Positions 1-10,284 are shown, numbered from the stretch's first letter. The stretch: 64,000 bases of DNA from Arion vulgaris (GCA_020796225.1 CM036771.1:33678703-33742702); one strand, 5' to 3'. Made by a program: numbers and translations. Notes: generated by a model from the sequence alone, not told the origin.

Positions 1-400
1 TGTTCAAGTTGATCGGCGTCAGCAGCAGTCATTCTCATGTCGTCAATGATATCTTGCAACCATCGTCTTCAAGGTCTTCCTCTCATTCTTCTTCCAGGCA
101 CTATTCCCTCCAAATTTATTTTCTCTAGACACTCATGTCGTTTGATGTGTCCGAAATATTTAATTTTCCTTGATGTTATGTTCTTTAACAGCTAATTCTC
201 TCTAATATCAAGTTGTTGCAGAACAGAATCATTTGTTATTTTCTCTGTCTATGATATTCTCAGTATTCTTCTGTAGCATTTGCATTCAAAGGCATTAACG
301 ATCTTCTCCGCCGCTTTGTCAATTGTCCATGTCTCACATCTAAATGTTGCCATAGAAATAAATAAGTCTTTTACTCAACAAAAATTATGATTATGTTTCC
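1..400 (-). mobile_element. LINE fragment, C-terminal part of reverse transcriptase ORF
   Basis: Read on the minus strand, the segment gives a degraded version of the usual LINE ORF2 tail, with stretches such as YGCETWTIDK, FECKCYRRILRISWTEK and RRRWLQDIIDDMRM. A related copy on the plus strand lies at about 31060-31570. The fragment runs off the left edge and lies in the 3' part of the C1q-domain gene, presumably in an intron. Confidence 0.75.
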
Positions 401-485
401 GAGCCATACACTAATATAGGGTATATATAGCATTTGATCATTCTTATTTTTCAGCTAACTTTGATATATATTTGTAAGAACTTAC

Positions 486-618
486 TTGCGGTAGCGTATG
501 AACCCCACCCAGCCGAACCATATGCAGAAACTTGGTAAACATCGTTGTGGACAAGATCAACATAGACTTTTGAGTTTGCTTGAGTCACGGCATTAAATGC
601 GATTGTGTAAACTCCACC
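486..618 (-). CDS. C1q-domain secreted protein, third coding exon
   Basis: Minus-strand exon of 133 bp carrying the middle of a C1q domain. The acceptor reads ttcctcctag/GGT and the donor GCAA/GTAAG. In phase 0 it encodes GVYTIAFNAVTQ and then VYVDLVHNDVYQVSAYGSAG, the beta-sandwich pattern of C1q/TNF-like domains (G-x-Y-x-F-x-A-x and a short polar repeat before the next strand). It joins the preceding exon exactly, giving FTAPR followed by GVYT, where family members have FTAPxxGxYxF. It ends in phase 1. The last C1q strands must lie beyond the left edge. C1q-domain proteins are secreted pattern-recognition or lectin-like molecules and are strongly expanded in molluscs. The exact ligand cannot be inferred. 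Confidence 0.88.
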
Positions 619-1107
619 CTAGGAGGAACATCATGGTTAAGATAGTTACAAACGTGGTTAAATTCATTACGGCAAGATGGAAATAGTATGTAAAATAAAT
701 AATGACACTCCAGCTAAATACCTATAAACAATGAACTCATTCTCTCTAAGACTACCAGTATTGGACAGCAACATCACCTCTTTCTCCGGTGACGTTTATG
801 AGTTCTGACGCCAACCTTTTGTGGAACTCTGATGTCAGATCGTCCACCATCTATTTTCTCTCTCTATCGTTCTTTTACGGTCATTGTTATCATTCTTATT
901 GTGATATATACATAGCCTAACACCAAGAACGGCTGTAATGCGTCCACATTTTTAGTACGATTTGGAGCTCTAGTGCTTATCCTTCGGCGATGTGTTCGAT
1001 TTCAACCAGCGTTTACTGAGTTTGCTCTCCGTCAGTCTTTGGATGTCCCCACCCAACCTACAAGGCAGTAGGTTGTTATTTTCTTTTAGGGTTGCCACCC
1101 TTAGACG

Positions 1108-1391
1108 ACCTACCCTTAGGACCTACCAGACGACCTACCCTTAGACGACCTACCCTTAGACGACCTACCCTTAGACGACCTACCCTTAGACGACCTACCC
1201 TTAGACGACCTACCCTTAGACGACCTACCCTTAGACGACCTACCCTTAGACGACCTACCCTTAGACGACCTACCCTTAGACGACCTACCCTTAGACGACC
1301 TACCCTTAGACGACCTACCCTTAGACGACCTACCCTTAGACGACCTACCCTTAGACGACCTACCCTTAGACGACCTACCCTTAGACGACCT
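1108..1391. repeat. 15-bp minisatellite in C1q gene intron
   Basis: About 17-18 near-identical copies of the 15-bp unit acgacctacccttag, with one irregular unit at the left edge. The 15-bp period keeps reading frames open on both strands. The resulting low-complexity ORFs (RRPTL or RVGRL repeats) are by-products, not genes. Confidence 0.97.
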
Positions 1392-1895
1392 GTTATCGGG
1401 GCCCACAATGGGAGCAAAGAATAGAACACTGTGACCTACAGGGCATGTCGTAAGAGGCGACAAGAGGTAGGGAACTAGTCAAGCTAGCTAAGTAAAAAAA
1501 AATCGTCGCAGAAATCGATATGCTGGCCTACTTGTAAACGCATTACTGACCCAAAAAACAATCGCCCTTAGGTTCAGATCACATAAAATCCATAAAGAGT
1601 TGTTAAAATATTGTCTATTGCCTTTCCCCATGTGGATGATGGAAGTGGTTGTTCACTCTTGTCGTTAAGTGTAGGGGTGGGAGCTTTAATTTGCGTTCCA
1701 GGGTTAGATCAGTCGACCTTGTAGTGTCCTATCCGTGTTTATTTATGTGGTCTTGTTATTGCCTATCCATCTTTTACTTAGACTTCCTTTGACTCTAGTA
1801 CCTGCTCTCTTTTTATTGTATGCAGTAACACTAGTTTTAATACAGTGATTTAACAAGTGGTCGATATGGAGCGTTTGAAGAAGAAGAATAAGATA
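1392..1895 (+). mobile_element. SINE-1 copy interrupted by a LINE fragment
   Basis: SINE-1 head and core (gcatgtcgtaagaggcgac near 1443) run to about 1608, and the 3' end (tggtcgatatggagcg then gaagaagaag) resumes at about 1850. Between them lies a foreign minus-strand LINE 3' fragment. Confidence 0.8.
1609..1838 (-). mobile_element. LINE 3'-end fragment nested in SINE-1
   Basis: The segment from ccccatgtggatgatgga to ttttattgtatgcagtaa recurs at 2590-2780 and 26240-26450 and, inverted, at 20980-21135. It is therefore a truncated LINE tail. It lies between two halves of a SINE-1 copy. Confidence 0.7.
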
Positions 1896-1921
1896 CACTT
1901 TGACTATTTTATCATCATTAC

Positions 1922-2058
1922 CCTTGGTGCAGTGAACACTCCAGTAATGGGATCATAGCCAGTACCAACATTGTTGAGCACAGTATTAAATACAATAGTA
2001 TTACCAGCATCTACAGTCCGATCTTCCGTGATCACTGCAGTGAAGGCAACGTTTCCAG
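1922..2058 (-). CDS. C1q-domain secreted protein, second coding exon
   Basis: Minus-strand exon of 137 bp encoding the N-terminal strands of a C1q domain. The acceptor is tttgtggtttcag/CTGG and the donor CCAAGG/GTAATG. After two bases completing the previous codon it reads GNVAFTAVITEDRTV, then NTIVFNTVLNNVGTGYDP and TGVFTAPR. This is the hallmark N-terminal C1q pattern (VAFxA... xIVFxxVLxNxGxxYDxxTGxFTAP). It accepts phase 1 from the signal-peptide exon (C + CT gives Pro) and ends in phase 0, matching exon 3. No collagen stretch or coiled coil separates signal and C1q domain, so this is a short soluble C1q-only protein. Confidence 0.9.
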
Positions 2059-2136
2059 CTGAAACCACAAATGGGGGAAAAGATATTGAGAAAAGAAATA
2101 TTGAAAAGTGTAGAGAAAATTGCTAACTGTTAAAAA

Positions 2137-2161
2137 TAATATATATATATATATATATATA
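2137..2161. repeat. TA microsatellite
   Basis: Perfect alternating TA run followed by an A/T-rich stretch. It lies between the C1q exon and a LINE fragment. Confidence 0.95.
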
Positions 2162-2179
2162 AAAAAATTTTTTTCACGC

Positions 2180-2590
2180 GTGTTATTCAGTGCTACATAG
2201 AAACAATACTGACATACGGATGCAAGACATGGACAATAAACACACAGAACAAAAAATCTCTCAGGGCCACCGAGATGGGGCTTAACAGAATGCGGAGAAT
2301 TCCATGGAGTGCTAAAATGACTAATGTGGAGGTGTTGAATGAGGTCAAGACACAGAGAAGGCTTAGCATCAATATAAAAAGAGATAGTCATTATTTTTCG
2401 GACATGTGATGAGGAAAGGAGGTTTAGGAAACATGTTTACAAACCGATAAAATCGATGGTAGAAAAGAAATGTTGGATAGCCTGACTTCATGGCACGGAA
2501 GAGCGTCAACATCTGAGATAACAGCATACACCAGGGACAGAGATTTGTGGAGATCTATTATCGATTACACAAGCCGGCACCGCACATGAT
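2180..2590 (+). mobile_element. LINE 3' fragment
   Basis: Plus-strand relic (stretches like YGCKTWTI, then a gatgatgat end) closely resembling 51840-52275. Frames are broken, so it is not a functional ORF. Confidence 0.75.
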
Positions 2591-3025
2591 GATGATATAT
2601 ATGTCTGTTCTTGCCGTTAAGCGTAGGGGGAGAGCTTTAATTTGCGTTCCATGGCCAGATGAGTCGCACATGTGTTATATCCGTGTTTATTTAGTGTGGG
2701 TCTTGATATTGTCTATCCATATTTATTTTGCTCTTCCCTTGGCTCTAGTACATGATCCTTTTTATTGTATGCTGTTATTGGTGGTTGGTTGTATTTCATT
2801 CTCATTAATTGTCCAAACCACTGCACTTGTTGTCTTTCAATGTATTCAGTGCATGAAGTTATGCCCACTCTGTTTCTGATGTTCTCATTTCGCAGTTGAT
2901 CTTTTCTGCTGACCTCCACTGCTTTACTTCCTCAAGCATTTCATTTCACACGTGGTGAGTTTCCTGTCTTGTGTTCCTGTCAGAGACCAAGTTTGGCACT
3001 AATAACACAGTGTTGGTAAAAAAAT
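2590..3025 (-). mobile_element. LINE fragment, end of reverse transcriptase ORF
   Basis: On the minus strand the segment encodes SRKDQLRNENIRNRVGITSC and VQWFGQLMRM, the typical post-RT tail of LINE ORF2. Homologous to 26215-26900 on the same strand. Confidence 0.8.
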
Positions 3026-3104
3026 ACTTTTTAACATCTGTTTTTCACTTCCATCTTGATCTTTGTGTGTTGTAGTAATTGTCGTTACTTGTATTTATTT
3101 GTTT

Positions 3105-3300
3105 GTTTTTTATCCAGAAGCACTTGAGCTTTCAGCTCGTCAGCTTGGTGCCATGGACATCGTAACACTTCAGTTCGGTGCCATGAACACCTTAAATCTG
3201 GAGAACCTGTGGCTTTTCTGCCAGCCGCGGAATTGAGCCGCACTCACAGGTGGCTTGTCACTCGTCGTCCAACGCGCTACGAACACGCTGGGCAGGCGGG
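3105..3300 (-). mobile_element. SINE-3, tRNA-derived
   Basis: Minus-strand copy of the element at 38565-38745. The tRNA-like head has a B-box-like ggctcaattcc, followed by gcagaaaagccacagg and a body naming the same ggcaccaagctg/atgtccatgg motifs. Confidence 0.8.
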
Positions 3301-3309
3301 CCGTCGTTA

Positions 3310-4480
3310 CTTTAAAATAATCCGTCCCTTTCTTCTGAGTCTTTGAGGCTCTAGCTTTTTGCGTGGCGATGTTCCGTATCTTATGTCAAAGAAGGGTCTA
3401 TGTTGCATCTACATCTTCTATGTCCGGAGTGCTATGATGATAGTCCTCATATAACTGATAACTGATACATCTTCTTTTGTTGCACTGTGATAACATTGTT
3501 TCTGCATCTGAGTGACTAGTTGTAGGTTTTAGGTTAAGAACTGATCCTTCATCGTCTCCATTTCTTTTCTTCAATGGTAGTCACACTAGAACAAATGTCA
3601 TCATTGTCAGAAGTTCAAAGCGTTCATCCATTTTGTCGCATTCCAACCAATCTCTGATATCTTCTTGCATAATGCGTTCATTATTTAGTCCTACAGTGTT
3701 GCACAGTTGCGTCATAATTTCGTCAACAGTAACGTCTCAGTTCCTTCAGTTTCGTCAATAGGTTTACTCTGGTAGCCCTTCATGCCCGTGGATAGGTTGT
3801 ATGTTTGTTGTTGTTTCCGTAACTTTAATTTTTTGTTAAAGGATGGGATCGTTAGTCCCAAGCCCAACCCCAACCTGGAGGACCAGGAGACCATGCTTCG
3901 TCTGTCCCCTCAATAAGTTTAGGCAAGAGTTTATTCCACCCATTCTTTAGGTTAGACAGTATGTAACACAATAGCGATTAGTTAGTGATGGGTTTGTGCA
4001 GAGCCAACTATAATCTTCTGGGCCTTCGGACTCATGTAAGAATTATGGGAAATCAGACCCCAACTACACTACGTGATTTCGCATTTCAGTTTTGGTGTAT
4101 ATAGACGAATTCATTTTAAAATCAACACAAAATGCTAAATCGAAGTTAAATTATGCAACAAGTTTAACAATAAGGAATATCAATATTATCAAAAACATTT
4201 ACCAATAAATAACCGTAGACTCACAGAATTGAGTAAAATTACAAAAATGCGTGCAGTGTTCTATCATCATCATCATCAGGTGCCGTCTCCACATCGAAGG
4301 TTGGCTGCAATGAATCTCAGCATCCTCTGTCTTTCGCCTTGAGTGTGACACTGCCAGACTGTAACCTGTCCATTTCTTAAAGTTTCCTCCTACTTATCTC
4401 TCAGTTCTCTTGCTCTTCTCCCCTAACTCTTCCCTTAAAATGCTTTATCATGGTGTATGTTTTTATGTGACCTTACAAAA
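3310..4480. other. Unassigned intronic sequence
   Basis: Intron of the C1q gene between exons 1 and 2. No exon with matching phase was recognised. Around 4262 a catcatcatcat run begins a segment that resembles the minus-strand 3' end of a LINE. The rest shows no recognisable repeat. Confidence 0.4.
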
Positions 4481-5170
4481 GCTTTACTTGTCTAATTCTT
4501 TCTCTTAATAATTCTTTCTTCGATGCCACAATTTTATTTTAGTTCTATCAAACATCTGTTATTTCCAGACCCCTTATCTGATCTTGGTCAGGGAATCCCC
4601 GTTCAGTTGTCTGGCCTAGTTATCTAGAGTTGGCTGTGGTTTGTGGCACACAATATAAAGCTCAACTCCTCTCGCCGCCTACGATTAGTCACTTTCGCCA
4701 TCATACAGTGCGGTCACTTCCAGCTTTATACAGTAAGGTATAAAAGTAATCCTTTAAAAACACCTGTTTGTTTGTTGATACTCAAGATTTTTGTTTTAGA
4801 CGATGACGGTTAACAGAAACTGACGGTTCGATTAAACGAGTGACGGTTAATCGAAGGTTTATGTATATAAATATATAGATGTTAACACGTTTGACATTTA
4901 AAGGCTTTCACAAGATTTTTTCTTACGACTGTCCTGTTGCCTTTCTAGCATTTCTTTCCCATATCGGGCCACAACATTTCAGTACACATTCCACAGTTCT
5001 TATCTATGACTTTTTTTTTTTAAGTACAGACGTTATGTTCCCATACGTTGTTCATCGGAACGTTGTTCAGTCAATGGAAATACTGACATAAAACATGCAT
5101 GTCCAATCTACCTTCATCTCCACCTTTTTAATGATGATCTCCAGTGATGCGCAGTTATTTCGTCTTAATG
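4480..5170. other. Unassigned intronic sequence
   Basis: AT-rich C1q-gene intron without a recognisable exon. The short ORFs here have no recognisable domain or codon pattern. Confidence 0.4.
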
Positions 5171-5174
5171 AACC

Positions 5175-5391
5175 CTTTCGATGTTCCATACTCTCCGAAG
5201 ACGGATCTAAAAATAGCTACTCTTTGTTTCTAGGTCACAAACGTGAATGTACGTCTATAACAGTGACAGCAGAAATGTATAACGCGTTAACACATCTTTA
5301 GCCCAAATAGGAGAGAAAATAACAGACGTGTTAACGCGTCTTTAGCAGTGAATGGGAAAACGTATATACACGTCCTTAGCAGCTAAAGGGA
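5175..5391 (-). mobile_element. Degenerate copy of the TTAA-type MITE
   Basis: Shares the internal landmarks of 8482-8699 and 25471-25689: aaaaatagctactctttg, aacgcgttaaca, agacgtgttaacgcgtc, and cagctaaaggg at the right end. Unlike those copies it lacks a visible TTAA at the right border, and the left terminus is lost. Confidence 0.75.
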
Positions 5392-5869
5392 TTGTTTCAT
5401 TTACACTTGTATTTGGTCAGAATATTCGCAGGAGTCTTCTTAAATATTTATTTTAGAATGACTCAAACTTGTGTATGATGTTTTGGATCATTTTCTAACA
5501 CTAACAATTGAATAAGAACACTCCCAGGATATATATATTCTTCTCGCACTCTTATATTACTGAGGCCCACCTTTTGAGAGACCGACCTTTTGCTTTATAT
5601 CCACTGTATCGGAGAAACATTGCTCTTTAAGATGCACTGTCTGTTGGTAATCTGTTTATATCACCATTATTTGATGTTTCTTTATGAAGTTCAGTACTGA
5701 TGTTGTATCCCCTTTTTTCTGATGTCTTCAAGTCTAAACCGGTATCTTCTTGTACTTCCAGCAGTAGCAATGTGTATCATTGGAATAAACGTCTACAAAA
5801 CTAATTCATTGTAAGAAAGATAACTCATTATCAAGAACGATAAATCATTATTAAGAAAAGATAACTCAC

Positions 5870-5930
5870 GGACTTTCTGTGCTGAAATAAGAGCAAGCAG
5901 TGAAATGCCAATAACTACTGTGAGAAGCAT
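5870..5930 (-). CDS. C1q-domain secreted protein, first coding exon (signal peptide)
   Basis: Minus-strand exon with ATG at 5930-5928 and donor GTCC/GTGAGT ending at 5870. It encodes MLLTVVIGISLLALISAQKV, a short hydrophobic signal peptide with a plausible cleavage after ISA. It ends in phase 1 and joins exon 2 at 2058 in frame, giving a mature protein that starts almost directly with the C1q domain. Upstream of the ATG, CATTTCAG/AAAACC is a good acceptor, so 12 bases of 5' UTR (5931-5942) are spliced to a separate non-coding exon. I chose this ATG because no upstream in-frame start exists within the exon. Confidence 0.88.
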
Positions 5931-6044
5931 GATGATGGTTTTCTGAAATGAAAAAGTAACAAGACAATTAAAAATTTAATGAAATCTTGCCAAAGTTGTC
6001 TTTATATTGAGTCAACAATATTCTTTCTGAACAGATTACAATTC

Positions 6045-6265
6045 TTCTTCTTCTTCGAGCGCTCCATATCGACCTCTTGTTAATCACTCTCTGTGAATTT
6101 AATGTGATCTAAGAGCAATTGTTCGTTGCGTCTACAAGTACATCCGATTTCTGCGACGTTTTTTATTTACTAGGAAAGCTTCACTAAGCCCCTACATCAA
6201 TCGCCTCTTACGACATGCCTTGTAGGAAGCAGTGTTACTATTTTATGCTCCCCTTCCGAGCCCTG
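6045..6265 (-). mobile_element. SINE-1 copy
   Basis: Full minus-strand copy: ttcttcttcttcttcgag marks the GAA-type tail, ctccatatcgacc the 3' body, cgcctcttacgacatgcc the conserved core, and the gagccctgg end the head. Inserted in the 5' UTR intron of the C1q gene. Confidence 0.88.
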
Positions 6266-6529
6266 GCAATAATGTTACTAAATAAGTTGAAACAGTGAAA
6301 CTTAAGCAAATTGACAACGCAAATCAGTGAATCAATCGATTATAGATTACCGATCGACTGCAAGAGATTACACATTTATCTACCTGTTGACTAACCTGTG
6401 ATATTTCTAGAACAATGATGACTTAAATCAGAGACATGTCTTATAAACCACTAGTAGCTAAATTAGAAGAAAGTTAACATGGAGATATTTTGGGATTACT
6501 TTGAAAAGAAATAAATTATCGATATAAAA

Positions 6530-6705
6530 TGGAAGAAGATGCAGTAAACTATGTGAAGCAATATAAGGGAAGACTGCAGTAAAACTATGTTAGCAATATA
6601 AGGGAAGACTGCAGTAAACTATGTAGCAATGTCAATATAAGGGAAGACTGCAGTAAAACTATGTAGCAATATAAAGGAAGACTGCAGTAAACTATGTAGC
6701 CATGG
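6530..6705. repeat. About 40-bp tandem repeat
   Basis: Four to five copies of a unit containing ggaagactgcagtaaactatgtagcaatataa. The unit contains the edge sequence gactgcagtaaaactat that borders other copies of the adjacent foldback family, for example at 47705. Confidence 0.85.
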
Positions 6706-6711
6706 CGAAAC

Positions 6712-7255
6712 ACATAAAAACAAAGTACTGTAGTTTTACAAAATACAAAAAAATACAATAACAGTACACAGCAACGTTTCTACAAAAAGGCCTTTATCAA
6801 GAAAAAGGATACAAGAGAAGTGAAGAATTTCACTTCTCACACAGGACATAACATGTGGCAGTGGCGGCTCGTCATTAAGGGCCAGTGGCGGCTCGGACCC
6901 CACCAAAAAAAGGTGTAACGTGTATTTATTATTTTATACATTAAAATATAACCTAACCGAAACTATGACATTTCCGAAAATTTCTGTCTGACCCCACCAA
7001 AAAAATGAACATGAGCCGCCACTGATATGTTGAATCAAATAATAAGTTCCTAACGGCTCTAAAATGAAAATAAGTGAGTTGTGTAACTTATTGTTTGATT
7101 CTACATGTTGTATGATAAGTGAGAAGTGAAATTCTTCACCTTTATTGTATAATTTAATTGATAAAGGCCTTTTGGTCGAAACGTTGATATGCATTGCTAT
7201 TGTTTTTGTATTTTGTAAAACTACAGTATTTGTTTTCTATGTGTTTAACTAAAAG
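6712..7255. mobile_element. Foldback element with ~140-nt inverted arms
   Basis: The left arm (about 6712-6850) and right arm (about 7105-7255) are reverse complements over most of their length. Both carry gtagttttacaaaatac, the aaaggcctttatca motif and tgaagaatttcacttctcac. The loop contains a hAT-like MITE at 6859-7024. Similar half or whole copies occur at 10290-10500, 34404-34752 and 47700-47885. Confidence 0.8.
6859..7024 (+). mobile_element. hAT-like MITE
   Basis: Ends cagtggcggctcg... and ...gagccgccactg are inverted repeats, flanked by acatgtgg and atatgttg (6 of 8 identical, the hAT target-site size). The left terminus is partly duplicated. Related to 11713-11877. Confidence 0.8.
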
Positions 7256-7283
7256 AAAAAAAATGAAGGAATCACCAAGGAGG

Positions 7284-7475
7284 CATTGAAGTGAAAGGCA
7301 ATGGTTTAAATAAAGGAAAGACGCAGTAGTGAAACACTGAAAATTAACTTTTACTGAGAAACGCAAAAAAAATATCGAATCAAATTTCATAAAAGAGATT
7401 GAACGCGTTTCCCAGGATAGAGCGGTATAGAGAAGTTGGTGAAGAATCGATGTAACGTATAACGGTACGAGAAAA
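7284..7475 (+). mobile_element. LINE-D 3' fragment
   Basis: Resembles 37340-37545 in the same orientation and 7970-8215 and 36240-36485 inverted, sharing ttgaacgcgtttcccaggat-like and taacgtataacggtacgag-like segments. It abuts the promoter-proximal intron of the C1q gene. Confidence 0.7.
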
Positions 7476-7497
7476 TATAAGAAAAATGATGACTTAC

Positions 7498-7520
7498 CGA
7501 AGTGTTCTTCAGAGTGTAGC
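7498..7520 (-). other. Non-coding first exon of C1q gene
   Basis: On the minus strand, CACTTCG/GTAAGTC is a strong donor at 7498/7497 located about 45 bp downstream of a TATA box. The 5' boundary is estimated from the TATA position, not observed. The matching acceptor is at 5942/5943. Confidence 0.6.
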
Positions 7521-7542
7521 TAACGTTGATCTCTTATGAAGG

Positions 7543-7549
7543 TTTTATA
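7543..7549 (-). promoter_or_regulatory. TATA box of C1q gene
   Basis: CTATAAAACC on the minus strand, with TATAAAA at 7549-7543. It is placed correctly for a start near 7515-7520 and the donor at 7498. Confidence 0.6.
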
Positions 7550-7719
7550 GTTTCCACACAACACACCAACCTGTAATTGAAATCTGAGGGAGAATAGTGG
7601 ATAGTACTGATAAAGATCAATGTAAAATGATGGCTTAAATTGTGGAAATCAGGCTAAACTAAACGTATGTGGGTTGCGTAGATTAATGTGAAATTTATGC
7701 AAACACGGTGAATACACTC

Positions 7720-7765
7720 ATGCCCTGAGATTTGAACCGACTTCATGGTTAATATACGCCGCTCA
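7720..7765 (-). mobile_element. tRNA-like fragment
   Basis: Minus strand has a B-box-like ggttcaaatctc preceded by a degenerate A-box region. Too decayed to fold as a tRNA. Probably a SINE head. Confidence 0.4.
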
Positions 7766-7969
7766 ATCACGTTATTAGAATAGAGAAGTTAAAATGTGGG
7801 GAAATAATTAAAAATATAATAATATGACAAAATTATGAAACATTACAATGAAATACTGTGAGGTTTATAGGTGCCCAGTCTTCTTCAGTACAAAAAGAAT
7901 TGTATGTTTGTTGACATAATTGGCGTATTGAACAAACATGTTTTATTTCTTCTTGCAATATATATATAA

Positions 7970-8215
7970 ATATTCCTCTTGTACTGTTATACGTTACATT
8001 GGGCGTGACAGTGATTTTTCCATACCGCTCTGTCCTGTGCAACTCGCTCAATCTCTTCCATAGAATTGAGTCTGATACTTCTCGATTCTCTCTCAACAAA
8101 GTTCGTGTCAAGGTTTCACTAGGGCATCCGCTCTGTCATGAGCCCTTTGTATCCCAAGGTAAACAATACTTCAAAGTCGTAACGGCTCACAGGTCGTTCT
8201 GCCATGTCGATCAAA
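7970..8215 (-). mobile_element. LINE-D 3' fragment
   Basis: Minus-strand counterpart of 7284-7475 and 37340-37545. Shares ctgttatacgttacat, ataccgctctgtcctg and ctcaacaaagttcg. Confidence 0.75.
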
Positions 8216-8481
8216 TAGTTTGTTAATATTGTGGGACTTAGTATTGTGAGATCTCCAAATCTTCACAACTCTAAGCCCGTATAAACTATAAGGCTATCTC
8301 TATTTTGAAATCAGACAGAGTTTGAGAAGGATGAAACACCTACATGAGCGGGTCGCAGACACTAGAACGACTCCGAGAATTAGGAGTTAAGTTTGGACAT
8401 GCCAGACAGTGTCGTCTTCGTGGTAAAGAGGGAAGGTATACTAATCAACTTCTCGTGGGTACGGTGAGCAAATGGACTTAA

Positions 8482-8699
8482 CGCTTTCGCTGCTACATAC
8501 TTTCTGAAGGCTGAGCTAAAAATAGCTACTCTTTTTTCTAGGTCACAAACGTGAATCTACGCCTAATGCAGTGACAGTAGCAATGTATAACGTGTTAACA
8601 CGTCTTTAGCCCACAGAGGAGAGATAATAACAGACGTGTTAATGCGTCTTTAGAAGTGAATGGGGAAAACGTATATATACGTCCTTAGCAGCTAAAGGG
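8482..8699 (-). mobile_element. piggyBac-like MITE with TTAA target duplication
   Basis: 218-bp element bounded by TTAA at 8478-8481 and 8700-8703. Ends are cgctttcgctgctacat and cttagcagctaaaggg. Inside are spaced palindromes such as aacgtgttaacacgt and acgtatatatacgt. It is the inverse of 25471-25689. Confidence 0.88.
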
Positions 8700-8989
8700 T
8701 TAAGGATGACTGTTGTAGCGGAAGAGGGAATACGCATGGGAATGCACAATATGCTATAACGTGGATAGCAGAACATAACATAACCTACAAGGATGAATTT
8801 AAAGAAATTATAACGAACAAGCACCTTGCAACAACATCATGCTTGGAATTCTCCATTAGCTTGTCTGAGGTGAATTATGTAAAGGTCTAACAGGAACTCA
8901 GTGCCGACGGTCGTCATCATCACTGAACAATTAGTCCATAAGTGTTCCCATCTCCCCCTCAGTATGTCTCTCAGCGTGTGTCGACTAAC

Positions 8990-9310
8990 GGCCCCGGTTC
9001 TTTGTTGGTTTACTATTCTTCTTTGGCTACCAGCATAGTGTCCTTGTCTAGCTACACCACACTAGACCTGGAATTCTTGCCGTCTCGTTAGTGTTGTAGA
9101 TTCACCACTATTACTGGAATCATGTACACGTCCTCCTCTCTTAGGAAATTTCTAATATCAGCCTGGTCCATTGCTCGCCCGCTTTCCAAAGCAGCCATAC
9201 CTGCAAGTCTATCAGCGCGTTCATTTACCATTACACCTGCATGCCCTGGCACAAAAATGAACCTGATTTTTGTCAGCTTATAACTCCACAGCGACTCCGT
9301 CTATTGTTTT
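8990..9310 (-). mobile_element. RNase H-bearing LINE fragment (I-like)
   Basis: Minus strand encodes IRFIFVPGHAGVMVNERADR, the C-terminal signature of LINE-borne RNase H (PGHxGVxxNExAD), then LAGMAALESGRAMDQADI, and then stops. The downstream part matches the truncated copies at 24935-25097 and 59203-59418. Confidence 0.85.
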
Positions 9311-9544
9311 CGAGCCCATCCTGATTCTCAGTGTTCACTTAAGCAGCCTGCGATGGGCGAATCTGGCATATGTGAAATGAAGGTCGTTGCGTAGTGGATA
9401 GGTTGTGTGATGGTGAGATAGTGCGGAAGGTGATGAACAAATGTGACGAGAAAGCTAGTCAGACCGGTTAAATAGATAGACGATGCAATGCGACCGGAAT
9501 TTATATTATACTGGGAGCTGTAGTTGAACACTGTATCTCTTGAG

Positions 9545-9735
9545 ATAATCAGGAAGACGGTCGTGATTGATAGTGTGAGAGATAGTCGTAGCGATAGTCG
9601 TGAGAGATAATCGTGAGCGATAGTCGGAGAGGTAGTCGTGAGAGATGTTGTGAGCGATAGTCGAGAGAGGTAGTCGTGAGCGATAGTGAGTGTCGTAGAG
9701 ATAATCTGAGCGATAGTCGTGAGAGATAATAACCT
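9545..9735. repeat. Degenerate short tandem repeat
   Basis: Irregular repeats of agtcgtgagagat and gtgagcgatagtc, each about 11-14 bp. Low-complexity minus-strand ORFs come from this array. Confidence 0.85.
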
Positions 9736-10069
9736 TCACTCAGATCTTTAACGAAAATTGTATACACATTTATGTTAATTCGATTGCCTTCTTCTGTTGT
9801 TTTTCTTTCTTTTGCCGATGTAAATTCAGGCGTGTAAATGACGAATAGTATGTCGCTTCTGATTGATTTCTATGTGAAGCTTGCTTTTCTTTTAATCAGT
9901 GTCCACCGTCATACATGCGTTTGTCTTTTCCACTTCAGGGGTGATCGGTTGCATGATAACTGGGCCCTTTATTCTCTACATTGCAATCTACAGGGCCCTG
10001 TGCGGAGCATAAAGATGCTGGTTTTCTGGTTTCTAAATTTAAGATCAGGTCTTGTGGATAATTGATGCC

Positions 10070-10205
10070 CATGACGTTCTATGATGAAAGTCATTGCATA
10101 TCCTTTACAGGACGTCGCCATCAACCACAGTAAACGAGTCATTGATTTTCTAGACACCACTTATACGTTCAGTAGTTTGCCATTGCTTTCTGAGCAATGA
10201 GGTCT
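10070..10205 (-). mobile_element. SINE-6 body fragment
   Basis: Contains tgcatatcctttacagga, cgccatcaaccacagtaaac and ttgccattgctttctgagca, shared with 36485-36735 (same strand) and 17471-17725 (inverted). Confidence 0.75.
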
Positions 10206-10284
10206 TTTTTAACTTCGTAAAATAAACATAAGAGCATGCATTCTCCCAGTGGCAACGTATGGGTGTGAAGAATATCGAATAGGA

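Noticed and set aside
1108..1391. Interstitial telomeric repeat (CCCTTAG-like)
   Set aside because: The unit is 15 bp with acgacc, not a run of TTAGGG.
1076..1463. Long ORFs on both strands over the 15-bp array
   Set aside because: Pure consequence of a period divisible by three; no start context, domain or splice partner.
2547..2879. 110-residue plus-strand ORF rich in hydrophobic residues
   Set aside because: Antisense of a LINE reverse transcriptase tail.
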